From Apus apus (taxonomy: Eukaryota > Chordata > Aves > Apodiformes > Apodidae): 64,000 nt of DNA. Of this stretch, positions 45,467 to 59,560 are shown one piece after another (the stretch's first letter is position 1; every line of letters starts with the position of its first letter). The DNA lies in contig NC_067286.1 in assembly GCF_020740795.1 (NCBI RefSeq), positions 15,628,350-15,692,349 of the forward strand. Reading direction: 5' to 3'. Under the pieces are notes generated by a model, which saw only the letters and a list, made by a program, of their open reading frames with translations, did no database searches and had not been told where the DNA came from. The position numbers and the translations under genes are program-made.

Positions 45467-48400
45467 TTTTTTTGGGACTGAGACACCTGTCCAAAGCTAC
45501 CCACCAGGACTTAAAGGCATGTGCTCAATCCAGTGAGATACAAAACTCCAGTGTTCATGCTCAGCTTAACACAACAGATTTTAACAGCAGCCACAAGATG
45601 CTAAGGGAGAAAGGTAGTGGTACTGGAGTTGGAAAATTGAAATCTTTGTACTGCTCCTGTTCTCACAACAGTTGGACTTTTCAATCCCAGATGTTTGGCA
45701 CAGTTCTTATCTAATACTACTTTTTTCATGCAGCACTTCAGAACTACTGTCTCTGAAATAAGGCAACAAACTGCATCAGCTTTGAAGTTACCACTTGAGA
45801 TCCTCAGGTACACTTTCAAAACCGTGACAATTTTGTCTGTCTTCTCAGACACAGGAAGGTGATGATAAAGAAGTTCTGACTTACTTGATACTTAAGATAT
45901 TTATCCATGTGGTCAGGCTAGAAGCTTCATTTTCTTAAGGTTTTATTTCTGTTTCACTGGAACGTTTTTGCCTTTGTTGCCATCCCACTTCCAGCAACTC
46001 CACCCATCCCAGATCCCTCCAAACTCAGACTCCAATCTGACTGCTGCAATTAGAGCAGGAATCACAGAGCAGTGAATGTTTGAATTGGCCACAGTGTGTG
46101 GCACATTTAAAACTCCAGTGATAACACAGATAACGTAATGAGTAACCTTGATGATTTTTTTAACACAAGTATGTACAGTTTTAATTTCACTGCACAAAGA
46201 AAACACCTGAAGTGATTTTAAAATGAGGATAATGCTTTTTCATAATAGCCACATGAATGATACTGATTTTTGGATACATTTTAAATGCTGTGTCAAGTTA
46301 GATAATGTTTCATGAATAAGAACCAATGTACATATAATTTGGCCAAAGAGAGGTGGCAGAGTTGTTCCAGGAGCAAAATCTACCATTACACAAAACTAAA
46401 TGCAGTATTTTTAAGAGGACTTTTTAGTAAAAGGAAGAGATAACAAAACATACAGAATCCCCATTGGCAAATGGGGAAAAAGAGATGGGAGGAGTATTCA
46501 AACAGAAGAGATAAAGCTCAAATCATAACAAAAGCTGTTTGAAGAAAACACATTAGAGATCTAAAAATATATGACAACCAGTGAGGCCAGCACTAGGAGT
46601 GTAAAAAAAAAGTTTGAATAAAAGTGGTGAAGAACCAAAGGGTAGGATTGTGGCCATGTTTGGAAAATTTGGGTGCCTCATCGGGGGATGTCAAATGCTT
46701 CTAATTTCCAGCTGGCTGGTGCTTTGTTCATGCCAAAATCCATCTTCAATGGCATTCAGGCTAGGTTCAGTGAAACACAGGCACCTATCAACACTGACTA
46801 GGTATGGAACACTTGCCTTAACTTGTTTTTAAGCTGTTTAATACAGGAAGGGAAGAAAAATAAGCAAATGAAATTGTGTTGAACAGCGTTGTGGAAGAGG
46901 TAGCAGCCTCAGTGTGAGCAGGGAGCCCTGAGATGAAGAAGGTTACAGATATGTCAGGGATCAAGTCATTGTGCTGTGAAGAAGGATGCTCTTAAAAAAA
47001 AGACCCAATCTGGTCTGCCTTGGCACTTTTCTATTGGACAGCTACGCTCAGCTGAGCAACTGCTGAGATCCTGACTAACTTCTGAAATATTTCTTCATCA
47101 TTAGCATCTTTCAGCATGTGTATACCTGCCAAATGGCATATTGCATGATTCCCCTGTACAGTATACCTGGTTAAACCCTATTGGTAGATCTGAGGATAAC
47201 ATCAGAGATGATGGCCTTTTTTTTTACAGCTCAGTTAAGAAGCTCTGCTCCTTATCTTTGCCTGATAAACAGCAGGGGGTAGGTTAAATAAATATATTTT
47301 ATATGTTTTATATATTTATACTATAAATATCTATTTATATTTGTGTTTATTATTTCTATATTATAAATATAGAAATATATGCCAAAATAAATCACTAGGA
47401 AAATACTACCCTAAACTTCCCTTGTTTGTGTTTAACAGAAAAAAAAGCTGATGAGGTGTTTTGTAGACTCCATATAGGCAAATACAGAGATGAAAACAGT
47501 AACACCACCCTCAAGATAGGTGACCCTCCATCCTCCTTTGGAACAGCTCCCAAGGGCAGTGCTACCCACTTAGGGCCTGGTCTTCTTCAAAGCTCTTTGC
47601 AAAAGGAATTAGGTAAGCAGGGTCAGCAGAGTATCAGCAGGGAGGAGGGAAGCTTTATGCATGGGGCTACTGCTGCTTCTCAGATTGCTGATGGTCACAC
47701 ATCTGTGAGCATCCCTGATCTAGCACAGCAGTGCTCGGGGGCTCCAAGCTGAAGTCAGTTACATGCCAGGTGCATACAAGCAGGTTTTTATGGCTTTCAG
47801 GTTGCTTTGCAATCTGATCACACTTTTTAGTGCCCCCCTCCAACCCTCCCAAACAGAGAGCTAAGAAACTCCTTTTTTGTAAAATAAACAAACCCCTGAG
47901 TCTTTAATGTATTCCTATGGGTTCAGAAGCTGTGACTCTCAGAAAACAAACCACCAAATGATCATGGGTCATAATTATGTCAATGCTGCCATTTTAAGCA
48001 GCTATATCTTCCCTGTTCATAGCCTCAATACCACTAATTTTCAGCCATAGTGTGATATCTAGCAGTGACTTGGTGTGGCAGGCTGTTTTCCTGGCAGGCA
48101 TCAACCTTCATCCTACAGTTTGTGTAACCAGAAGAGCACTAACCCTGGCTCAGTTCCCACTGAATCCCCTTGCAGTATTTTCACCAACTCCAGCAGCAGG
48201 TACGTCATGCCTGGAGGAGCTGTACATTTGCACAACCTCAGTGAATTACTGCAGCAATAGTAGAAAGTGCCTTTTTATTTTACGTGAGTGGTGAATGTGT
48301 CAGAGAGAAGGCACGAGGCAGCTAGAGGAGAAACAGTCCTTTTTGTTTTGCAGACAGCACGTTACCTAACAGGAGCTACCAACATGTTTGTAGCTTTCTA

Positions 48401-51400
48401 TCCTAATCTTTAAGGCAGGATAAATCTGAAAGTGCCACCAATACTCTCAAAACAAGTCCAGAGGAAACTACCATCTGGATGGTCCTCATAGCTGGCATTT
48501 GCTCAGTATGCTTAGTAAAAGACAATACATTTTGCTGTAGGTAGGGCCTAGGGCTTGAGCTAAGCCCATGACAGAAAGTCCATATTTTGTATTTGTTTTT
48601 ATAAAATATCTTACTTTTCAGGGGGAAAAAAATGACAGAAGCTGCTGAGAGGAGCCATTGGCATCACCCCAAGTTTGTATGGAGGACCAGAACAATGTGC
48701 TAGCTAACCTACCTTCATTAATATTTTGAAGAAATACAGATGATTATCCTGATAAACCTGCATTTTCTCATGCATAACTGGCTTTGAAGGAATCCTACCC
48801 CTATCTTTTTGGTTACTTAGAAACCTCTCAAGAACCCAAAGCAGTAATAGTCCATAAAATACTTTCTTGTGCTCCTTTTCTGGTGACAAGAGCTTAAGAG
48901 GGGAGGAACTGGGCACTTCCATTTTAAATTGAAGTTCACTAGGCTGGTAATTCTTCTAAACATGTGAAAAGATGTTAACCATCACAGAAATGAGACATTC
49001 TTATGGACAGCTTTTTCTCCAGTTAGAAACTGTAGTTTTGTATGATTATTTTTTTTTTTTACCCTAGAATATAAACCATGGTCTACTGCAGAGATGATGC
49101 ACAATACTCTGTCCCCTCCTGCCTAATTAGTGTTTTTCTATAAAGGTTTTGCAGGCTGGAGCCTGATCCATTCACCATCAGCTGTTGGAATTTACACTGT
49201 ATTAAATGTTCTCTTTTGCAGAGCTGTTACTTACACAAGCTTCACTGGCACAGTAAAACTGTTGCCCTAAAATTCAGACTGAAAACTGTTTCCAGGAATA
49301 ATCTCTTCAAGTAATTTTACTGCCAGAACAATCTTGTATAGCCCTCTTTCCTCATGCTCTCCTACAAAACCCAGGGCCAAATACATGTCAGTGTAAGCCA
49401 TCCCAATCCATGCTGCAGTTTGGATCTGTCTAGTGGGTTTATCACACAGTGCACGTGATGTGCATCTGCTCACTTCATAAAACCCTTTTCCATTCCTGGA
49501 ATTATGAAACAAACCCCATCCTTTCCTGGAATACCTGTATTAGTAGGCTTATCCAACAACTTTAAATAAAGACCTTCATTTTGGTTACCAGGAAACTTAC
49601 TCCTCCACAACAGAGCAAACTCCATCCCTTTTTCTGTGGCTGTTTTTCTTCTTTAGGTGCATGGGTTACCTTGTTGGAACTTGTTGGTTATGACAACTAG
49701 CCACAAACAAAGAAAAACTGAAATTCTCATTTTTTGGATATATGAAGTAAAGCCAGGCTTTTGACCAGTATTTTTGACAGAATAAGCACTTAACAGCCTC
49801 TGCAGGCCAAGAGAGGGAGGATGCAGGGAGTGGGCAGCAGGAGGAGGCTGCTGCTGCTGCCATGGGGCCTGAACTCCTCCTGCAGGTAAAATCTCTTACA
49901 AACTCTAACACTGCACTGGTAAACGTAGCTACATTAGATACAAAAATCTAAGTTAAAACAACTCGAACAGTTAAAACAATGTGAACAGTTAAAGCAATTA
50001 AACCAATGCAGAACAGTTTCTATTATTAACGTATAATTGGCAGGTTGGGCTACATGCTTTCCAAAGCAATTGAAGACACTTGTTCTGCACATGCTGCTTT
50101 CTGCTTGTTTGTCTCCTTGCCTGGATCATGCAGATCCAGAATTTTGTAACCTATACTTCTACTTCAAGCCTAGAGAATTATTTTTAAGTGAAGGCCCTGC
50201 CTTAGCCCTGTTTCCACACCAGCCAGTGGCTGTTTCTGGACGTGTTGTAATTAAGGCCCTGCTTGTGCTGCAGCAAGTTGGTCTCAAACCGTGTACCAGG
50301 CTTCCTGGATTAATTTTGGTCTGGCAGCAGAAGAACTCTACAAGATTATTTCTGCGAGCTTGAGATGAAAAGAAAGAGCAAAATAATTTAGAATTTGGTT
50401 TGATACACATTTCGGTGACTTACTCTGCATAGTCTCCTCCCAGTTCCCTAGAGGGCTGCATGGTTTTGCAGAGTTGGCACCTGGACATGCAGTATGAGGT
50501 CTAGGCAGCTGAGCAGGGACTGTTGGGGAACGCAGCGTGCAGTGAAGCCCAGGGCTTGTGTCACAAGCTCATTAGTTGGGTAATCCTGGTATTATGAACA
50601 GCCTCAGAATCATTAATGTTGGTATTATAATGGTGTCCTGGTTTGAGCTAGGATGAAGCTAATTTTCCTTTTGCTGATTTTTATTTATTTTTTTTTTACC
50701 TCCCCTGTAAGTAGCATCAAGTTTTCCAGCTGGTGGACTGATAATGCTGGAATGTTTATGTTACTGCTGAGACATCAAGGACACTTTGCTCTACTTTCGA
50801 TACTAAAGGAGCAGAAGAGTTGTATCTGCAACCCTACTGTAGGGAGAAGTGGACTACATAGATGATCTTCTGTCTTTTCCTTCTGCTTTTTAAGGCTGTG
50901 TTATACAGTGTCAGCACCAAGAGTATCATTGTCCAATGACAGAAGCACACATGGCCATAAAGCATTAGTTACTAGTTCCCAAACATTTATTCCCCCTGCT
51001 TCCCTCTTCCCCCTATTTGATATTCATTTTCTCATCCAGCCTGGCTTGTATCTTGTGAATGGCATCTCATTTGGTGGAACACCTGCTTGGAGTCAATCCA
51101 GATGTGTTCGGCCATTCATGCTGATGTCAGACTTTACAAAAGCATCCATAGTAATGCAATATTATAATAATTAAATATCATAATGATTACAAGCCAAATC
51201 CAAACCTCTCTTAATGTAAGGGGAGCTGTATCAAGTCCAACAGCACTGGCCAGTGCCACTAATCTGCATGAGACAATGTGTAATTAAAGAGTAAGAGGAT
51301 GCTGGTTGCAGCTGTGGAGGTGATGCAGTTCAGGCTGTTGGTTACCTTTCCATGAACCTAGAAACAGCACTTTGAAAAAACTATCAAGTTTTGCATCATT

Positions 51401-53060
51401 CTCTGATGGTTCTGCAGAAACATCATTGCCACAAGAATGGCACCTAAAGTTCCACTCTTAGTGTTGCACACGGGTCCTGATAGCATCTCTGTGGGCTTTG
51501 AAGGACCTAAGAGTGTAATCTGACACACTGCTAATGTTGGCTAGAGAGTGATGAAAGATGGTGGAAACTGGAGATCAGGCCCCAGCAGCCTAGAGTGCAG
51601 CTGGAAATGGAGCCAGTGGCTTTTCTGTGCAATTTTACAGAATATAGAGCCTGTTTTTCTGTAGATGTTGACTGCAGTAAAACGCACACAAATTGTATGT
51701 TACAAATGTTACTGGATTTAACACTTCCTAGAGAAGCAACACAAATTTGCAAATCCGGAAAGAATATTGTTGGGACTTGCTGAAGTGCTCAATATAAACT
51801 GTAACATGCAAGCCATTAAAAAGAAGATATTTGGCATTCACAGTCACACATATGGGCCTTTCAAAACCATTCTTCTGGTTTGGCAGCTCCTATGGTCCCT
51901 GAATGATGCACAACCTCCTTTTACATGTTCCTGTAAGATGGTTCTGCAAAGTTGGCATTTTAAAAAAAACTTGTGGAGAATAAATCTGATTAAAAAACAC
52001 AGATCTGGTTTAAGGGAAACTTTGGAAACCTCCTTCATTTGCATCACTGCTTTTGCAAATCCTAGCTGATTTCTGTGCTTTGTGTTTGGTTTTTCATTTG
52101 GCTGCTTCTAGATGTGCAAATCTGGAAGCAGACTTGTTTGAAGCAGCCCTGAGTCAGGCTTTGCAAGCAAAATGTCAGTGCTGTCCAAAGCTGGGGACAT
52201 TTTCTGTGCTGATAAGCAACTCCTCTGAGTGGCCAAACTGATCCATCTCCCACTCTGACAGAGCCATTGTCTAACCTGACTGTTGAGCGAGGCTTTAAGG
52301 CTAAGCAGAGGATAAAACCCTACAATTGACCATGTCCAATGACTGCCTCCATCATGTGACATTTCCTCCATGTACATAAAGGCATAATTGACACTTTGGA
52401 CCTTGCAGATGTTTTGCAATTCATTTGGTTCCCACAAAGATATCAGAAAGTAAGTCTCGTGAACTGGCAGTACTGTTTTCCTCTGAACACGTTCTTATCT
52501 CTGAAACTCATTTAGATGCAAATTGCATCACGTCTCATGGCCCCACTTGTTTTGGTTTGCTTTTACCTCTAAACAGACTGTGGCTTTTATATATATATAT
52601 ATAAACAGCATAAAAATAATCAGATGTTCCTGAAAAAACTGAGTATATTTGACTCAGCATAGATCTGCTTCGTATATGGACAGCACTATATTCGTCTGCT
52701 CTCTGCTCATGGCACTCTTCTTTATGCTTCATAATTTTCTTTGCCTTTCTGACTCTTCAGGGATCCTTTCCAAAGAGAAACCTCTCTGCTAAGAAGCCAT
52801 TTGTTGTGCTCTCAACAGACAGAGATGCTATGAAGAACTGATTGGCTTCATCTGGGTCTCAGAGGTCCAGACAAAGGCATAGCAGCACGGTCAAGTGTGG
52901 TCCTCATACAGTACAAACCCAGCAAAATTATAGCCTCTTAATTTAATTGAGCAAATCTTTATTCTCTGTGGTTTGTCCTTCCTCTCTGTAAAATGGTAAA
53001 GATGATTGCCTCCTGATTCATTCAAGCTTTTTCCTTTTCTTTAAATAACAATCAACAGTA
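45467..53060. other. Gene-free region
   Basis: About 7.6 kb of AT-rich unique sequence with no supportable gene, CR1 copy or RNA gene. It contains an AT-rich palindromic block (47285-47385), a (TA)n run near 52590-52604 and simple T runs (e.g. 49050-49061). Confidence 0.6.
47285..47385. repeat. AT-rich low-complexity block with a perfect hairpin
   Basis: Almost pure A/T. ATTTCTATATT (47352-47362) and AATATAGAAAT (47366-47376) are perfect inverted arms with a 3-base loop. Confidence 0.8.
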
Positions 53061-53062
53061 GT

Positions 53063-53064
53063 GC

Positions 53065-53122
<58 letters not shown>

Positions 53123-53187
53123 CTATATCTATATCTATATCTATATCTATATCTATATCTATATCTATATCTATATCTATATATATC
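53063..53187. repeat. Compound hexanucleotide microsatellite (ATATGT)n(ATATCT)n
   Basis: About nine ATATGT units (53065-53121) switch abruptly to about eleven ATATCT units (to 53182) and end at the inverted 3' terminus of a minus-strand CR1. An open frame of alternating Tyr-Met then Tyr-Ile through it is an artefact of the repeat. Confidence 0.97.
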
Positions 53188-53590
53188 ATAGAATTGTAGA
53201 ACTATTCAGGTTGGAAAAGCCCCTTGGGATCAAGTCCAATCATCATCCCTACTCTACAAAGTTCTCCCCTAAACCGTATCTGCCAACACCACATCCAAAC
53301 GACCCTTGAACACATCCAGGGATGGTGACTCAACCACCTCCCAGGGCAGCCTATTCCAGTGTCTAGCCACTCTTTCTGTGATTTTTTTTTTTTTTTTCCT
53401 AATGTCCACTCTAAATGTCCCCTGTTGCAGCTTGAAGCCATCCCCTCTTGTTCTGTCACTGATTACCTGTGAGAAGAGACCAGCATCAACCTCTCTACAA
53501 TGGCCTTTCAGGTAGTTGTAGAGACTTAGGAGGTCTCCCCTCAGCCTCCTCTTTCTCAAACTAAATATTCCCAGCTCCTTCAAGACATCT
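53187..53590 (-). mobile_element. CR1 LINE 3' fragment, minus strand
   Basis: It starts with the inverted CR1 end (tcatagaattgtagaactat). On the minus strand it encodes [20 protein letters not shown] and [20 protein letters not shown], then [22 protein letters not shown]17-like run (53383-53397) interrupts the RKNFF position. It is truncated at 53590. Confidence 0.95.
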
Positions 53591-56500
53591 GTCTATGCAA
53601 AACCTTTCATTCTCTGGTGATGGATACTACATGCACACACATATATTGATACACACACACTCCTCACTATCTCAGAAGTTGAAGCTCTCACCAGTCTGGC
53701 TGATGCTTGTTAAAAGAGCTTGGATCACCACAGGACAGGGAACTCCCTGTAATATTACACAGGAGAGAAAGCAGGGCCAGTCTTGACCATTAGGCAGCAC
53801 TATGCGCTGGGCAGTGAAAAAAAGAGGAAAGCACAGATTTCATTTTATTTTCTTTATCTTTCTTTTCTGACCAGCCTCGTCACCCTTCTTCTGCTCTATG
53901 CCACTTTCAGGAAAGACTCATCCAGGAAAAGTAACCAGACTACTACACAGCCCACCAGCTGAAGGCTCAGTACTACATGCAGCTTCCACAATTTCTAAAG
54001 AAATACTTGACCTGATACTACTTGGAGACCAAGAGTAAATTTTGCAGGAGAGGACTGCCTGCTCTGCTTTGCTTTCAGTTGTTCTTATGCTCTGAATCTG
54101 GAGAGATGCTGAAGGACCTCAAGGCTGCAACACCTCATCTCTGAGGCTGGAAGAGGGGAGGTAGGAAGGGCTACAAGATGGGAAGAAGGACTACAAGGTG
54201 GGGAGAAGGGCTTAATGACTGAGACCTGGTTTCCAATCTATATGATACAGATGTATGGACCTTTCCCACGCACTCTCAAACCCCACAAGGCCAGGTGCTT
54301 TGCCTGTACCTTCCCAGCTGGCCCTGTCCTGTTAGCCAGGATGCAGGGCTTCACACCTACAAAGATAGTGCAGAGGTTCTGGTGGAGCAAGTTGCTGATA
54401 TGTTTCAATAGTCAGATAGAAAAATAGGAACTCTGTCCAAATCTATAACAAAGGAAGGATATTTCCAACCCTGCTCCTTGCTGCTGGAAGCTGCCAAGAA
54501 AAACACAGCTAAGCAAGCCTTGCCCACCATCAGCTCTATCTCCTCTTGCATACACACTCTAGTGTGGTCTCTGCTTTTATGATCAGGTGCTGGCTCTAGC
54601 ATGTGGTGAAGTGCCTAGGCACTTACTGCCGTGGCACACCTAACGAACAGGTCAGGGACAAAACATGCTGCAAGTCAAAACAGAATTGCATTAGAATATT
54701 GAAAATCAGTCTTCTGACTTAGGGTTACATCTCATGGTCATTTTCTGCCAACAGCTCTGAGTTCTACAAAACAAAGGTTGTTTCATGCTGGGAAAAATGT
54801 TCAAATTTTTTTCCTCATAGTAGATCTTAAACATTGCAGGCAATTTTTTTTTTTTTTTAATTGCCTTTAAGTCATATATCTTTATTTTACAAATATTTCT
54901 TTAAAAGTAAAATCTCCAGAAAATTGTGTTTGAAAATAATTAATCAGACTTGACTTTACAGGAAACTTGCAACAACAGAAATAGATATATTTATACTGTT
55001 ATTATTATTTGATACATCGATGCAGCGCCTCTTTTAACTGTTACTTCTGGTTCTCTAATACTTGCCCTTAACCTGAAATAGGATGCAATATTTTAAAGTT
55101 GCTCATATCTTGACTCAGGCCTGCAGTTCAGCTCATATGTGCTTAGACATCACTGGTATTTCTTTAGTTGCATGTTTTTAGTACTTATTTAAACCTCATG
55201 CTTGATATTTTAATTTTTTAAACACTTATTTTCAATGCCATTAAATGAACAAGTCTACTTAATGCAGATGTAAGAAGAATTTGGGGGATTTTGGATGGCT
55301 GCAACAATTACAGGTGTCTGAAGAAGGTAACACTGTTCATATAATTGTTCTGCTGCAGATTAAAGGATTTGGTGAGACTCGTCTCTTTTATTGGTGGAGA
55401 AAACATCTATCTACTACTTTTCCTTGCTGATTAAACTTTCTGACTTATGTTGCTGAATTTCAGAGTACTATGCATAGTCCTTGTGCTAGATCATGGTTAT
55501 AGTCAAGACCTTGACTCTTTAAGTAAGTGGATAATATCAGCACTCAAAACCCAAAGTCATTTCAGAAGAAACCCCTTAGAAATTCAAAAGGAAGGCAAAA
55601 CACATTTTTTTTTTCCAAATCTTTCCCAGCAAGGAAAAATTCAGAGACCACCAGTCGATGAGCAGACCTTCTTCTTCAAGAACTGACTCATCTATGGAGG
55701 CTTTAAGGTTTTTTTATAGTCTTGATTTAAAGATGTGAGCACCTAAAAGAAACCTGAAGCAGACAAATAAATAAAGTCACCTCAGTGCTTCATGGATACC
55801 CTAGCTTTTGCAAAGGCTTGTCCAACCACAACCTAAATAATTCAAACCATCGTTGTCAGGCAGCAGCACAGTCCTCCCTCAATAGGCACTTGCCTTATCA
55901 CTCTACAGCAGATGCTTCAGCCAACCATTGGATATTGAAAACATAAATAATGAAACAAAATTTGGAGACAATGGTTTCTGGGCCGGAGACAAAATACTGA
56001 TGGATATTGTCAGTCTCGGAGTAACCAAGCAGCAAAAGCTCAAGTGACAACAATAGGGAGGAGAAGAATAGGGACAAGTGAGGAGCCCTGAATCTCAATA
56101 AGGCCTGGAGCTGCACATGCTGCTGTTACCCTAGAAACTAACCTCTCCCCTGAAGAGGTTTGCTGGGGCATTGTCCAGGGGACACAAGATGTGTCATACA
56201 CCAGATGGTCGTGTGCTGTATAACTCAGTTATCTGAGCGGCAGAGTGGAGGAATGCACGCCGCAGAGCGCTCCGGAGGGCCGCCCAGGGCACCATCTGTT
56301 CTTTCAGAGCCAAGGCACTGCTTTGGCTTTGGCTTTTTTTTTTTTTTTTTTTTTTTTTTCTCCTTCCAAGAAAGGGGAGGAAAACAAAATTAAAATGATT
56401 CACCATTCAGCAGGAGGAAAAAAAGAAAAAAAAAAAAGCTTACTACAGTTGCCATATCTAGCTTTTATTTAGCTAATTTTATCCCTGGGTTTTATGTCAG

Positions 56501-59430
56501 GTGAATTGCTTTTTTACGCCTGAGAGAGCAGCAATTATTTCTCTCTCAGGAGTCTATCATTTATAAATAAAACCCCTTTGAGACCTCATCGGTCATTTAC
56601 CATCTGAAAACCCCCAAATGCTTTTAGCCATATGTTCTCCAAAGTCTCCTCTCTCCTCCCCGAAGCTCCCTGGAAGGTTTCAGCAACCCGGGAGAAAGAG
56701 CATTTTTCTTTTCCAGGAATTGTTCTCCCTTTTGGCTGGGAAGGGGAGAAGGAGGAAAACAAGAAGTCTGAGTTGAAGTGACGGTCTGAAGGACTGGTGT
56801 AGGAAGGAAATGTTAATCACAGGCTTTGCAATGCCAAGGAGTAACTGCTCCAGGAGCAGTGAGGTGCCTGCAGGGTGCAGGCACCAGGAAACATCCCAGG
56901 GGGCCTGGCCCAAGTGTCACTGGAGTCGGCTGAAAGCCTTGCTGCCTTCTGCTGGCTTTGGAATGAGCCCCAAATCAACTCACGGGAGTGGGAGAACTGG
57001 ATGGAAATCAAGGTTCAGGACACTTCAGGGAACTTTAAAGGCATATTAAGGCTCAGCACTTGGGTGCAGGAAGATCCAAGGCAGGGTAGTAAAAACAATC
57101 CTCAGGTTGCAAGAAACAGGGACTGAAACATGTGATTGGGTCAGTACTTCTGGCTTAATGACAGGACCTGTTTTCTGGTGCCCTTTTCTGCTCCCTCTTC
57201 TGGTTTTTGTGCTGTGGCTGCTGAGGATCCCCCTACCTCACAGCACAGGAGCGAAAAATCAATGGAAAATAATATACTTGCTTGATTTCTGACTGAAATA
57301 ACAAAGAAACATTTGCAACAATTAGGCAAACGTGATTTAAAATCCACTCTACAATGGCTGCAAGTGAGCACACGTTGTGCTGGCTGCGAGTCCACAGCTC
57401 CTGCAGCGTGGGCAGAGGAGAGCTTCAGTGGAGTAAGCAAATCTCTGTCATTCAGAGTTTAAAAGAGAAACTATAATTCAAAGGCTGTTGAATCTTGCAG
57501 AAAACTCCATTGTGCAGTTGCCATCGGTCCTCATGTGGGCAACTCTTACCTGACGGTTCCCAAGAAGGATCCAAAGGGCACATATCCCTCTGCCCATCAA
57601 ACCCACAGCCAGTGCTTCAAGTAACACTTAGAAGGAAATCCCTAGAGAAAGCAAGGAAAAGAGCTGGAATCAAAGTACATTTACATGCAGAATAAAGACC
57701 AAGGATGCAAAAGGAGTAAAAGCTGAATCACATTTACTTTTGGGTTGCATTTATAGATAGGTCAGTTAATAACCCCATTAGGCAATCATTAGGACTAACA
57801 AATTATTAGGCAATGCTTACACAACAGTTACACACGATAGCATCTCACAAGCTACTTGTAATCCTAACACTTTATATGTGCTTGTTGTTCTTACAGCACT
57901 GGTACAGCTTGTAACAACTTTATCTAACATACTAATCTTGATGAATTGATGATCAATATATTCCTTGGATATAAAATAGAGCAGAACTGAAAACCAAATT
58001 TATATTCCTCTTCGGCTTCTCATTATTCTATTTCCCTAAGCACAGAAAACAGCAGCCATGCATTTCAGTACAGCTGGCTTTAAAGGCACTGGGGGCTTAG
58101 AGCACGACACTCCCAGACTCGGGAAATTCTGGCAAGAAATACTCTAAAGATTCATCTGCTCAGACCCACCGGGGATTTGCCCCTCTCTGATCCCAGAGAG
58201 CCCATTGAAGGCTGCCTAACCCATTTTCTGCACCTGGTCGAGTGATTGATCAGTGACTTGGCGGGGTCGTGGAAGCTTTACTTCCTTTGTTCCATGGGTG
58301 TCTGCCACGAAGATCCAAGCCTGGATTAACTGAGTCTAAATCCCTGGGCATCTCACCAGAGCAATGCTAGTTCTGAAGCAAACACAGCTCCAAGATGGTT
58401 TCAAGACTGGCTTTACAGATCAGTTCCTCTTAGGCACAAATAATGCATAATGCCTCATGTCAAGCCCCCAGAAAGCCTCTCCCCACAGGCAGCAGTTGCC
58501 AGCTCATGTGGGAGCAAAGTGAACTTGGACAATACAGTTTATTTTGGGCCACCCCTCCCCCCTCGCCAGCCATGTAGACATCTTTTCACTGGACACTGTG
58601 CCCTATTACAACCATGTGCATGGACGTGTTTCATAATGTGCCTATCCAGCACCCGGGATTTCTTTGTTGTGGCGCCAAGCATTTTGTCCTGTTAGCTTTC
58701 AGGTTGCTGTCATTGGGAGCAATATAAGGAAAACACTATTTTCCAGCATATTCCAATTGGTGATCCAAAGACAAGGTGCGCAAAGCCATGTAGGAGCCGT
58801 CAGATCCCAAGCACCTGTCTTCAGCAAGTCTCCTTACCCCAGGAGTTAGAGGTTGTCTTCGGCTCCCAAGTGAGATACATCTCTTCCAGACCTCTGGATT
58901 TGAGTAGGGAGAAAGGACTTTGAGCCTAGTTCCTGTGGAACTACCTCAGCAGGATACATGAGCATTAGTTCAAAACTGTTTTTACCTTTTCTCCTTTAAA
59001 CTCCCAGAAAAGAGAATCTTACTTTTTATATTTTAAAAAGCAATTTGTTTCTTGCCCAGACCTCTTCAACTCAGCATATTCTCACCTTCCTCAAAACTGA
59101 CAAATCAGCCCAGAGGTATCTGCTAGCAACAACAGCCCTTAAGTTGCTGCAATAAGATGGCTATTTAATGTCCTGACATCCAAACACCACAGCTGATATT
59201 TAAGTATAGTGCTGGCCCATTGCATGATTTGAAATGAACCTGCTTTAAAATACAATAGTGAAAATGAGTGGTGGCTGGACTTACGGTCTTCTTTTGTAAG
59301 ACACTGTCAAAGGTGATCTAAACCACAACATCCTCTAATTGTCAGTTTGGCAGCAGGTGCTTCCAGAATAATAAAGGCCTTGTATTCAGCAGGAATCCAG
59401 GGTGGCTTTTACCTTCTGAGTAATTACTTA
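53591..59430. other. Gene-free region
   Basis: AT-rich unique DNA with simple T runs, the longest being T26 at 56334-56359. A small CpG-bearing spot lies at about 56230-56290. I see no supportable exon, mobile element or RNA gene. Confidence 0.6.
56334..56359. repeat. Poly(T) tract, 26 nt
   Basis: The longest homopolymer in the window, seen directly. The surrounding sequence has no retrogene signature that I can identify. Confidence 0.95.
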
Positions 59431-59439
59431 TACGAGAGT

Positions 59440-59560
59440 GGTACCTCAAGACCTGAGAGTGCAGGTCCCTTCGTGCCAGGCACTGAGCAAACATACAGAA
59501 AGGGGCCATCCCTGTTCTGAGGAATTTATGGTCTAAATAGACAAGTGGGCTGAGTGGAGA
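59440..59560 (+). mobile_element. Possible ancient amniote SINE-like remnant
   Basis: The stretch with gtgccaggcactgagcaaac, ggggccatccctgttctgag and ggaatttatggtctaaatag resembles the conserved core of old interspersed repeats shared by amniotes (MIR-like pattern: GTGCCAGGCACTG, then a CCCTG-C block, then a TTATGGTCTA-like end). Recognition is by pattern memory only and the limits are approximate. Confidence 0.35.

Noticed and set aside
53063-53187. Regularly spaced repeat that might suggest a CRISPR array
   Set aside because: It is a contiguous hexanucleotide microsatellite with no spacers, in a vertebrate genome.
53061-53309. Open frame of alternating Tyr-Met and Tyr-Ile
   Set aside because: It is a translation of the hexanucleotide microsatellite running into CR1.
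56160-56472. Possible retrocopy ending in a poly(T)/poly(A) tract
   Set aside because: The T26 run has no adjacent gene-like sequence on the minus strand and no target duplication that I can see.
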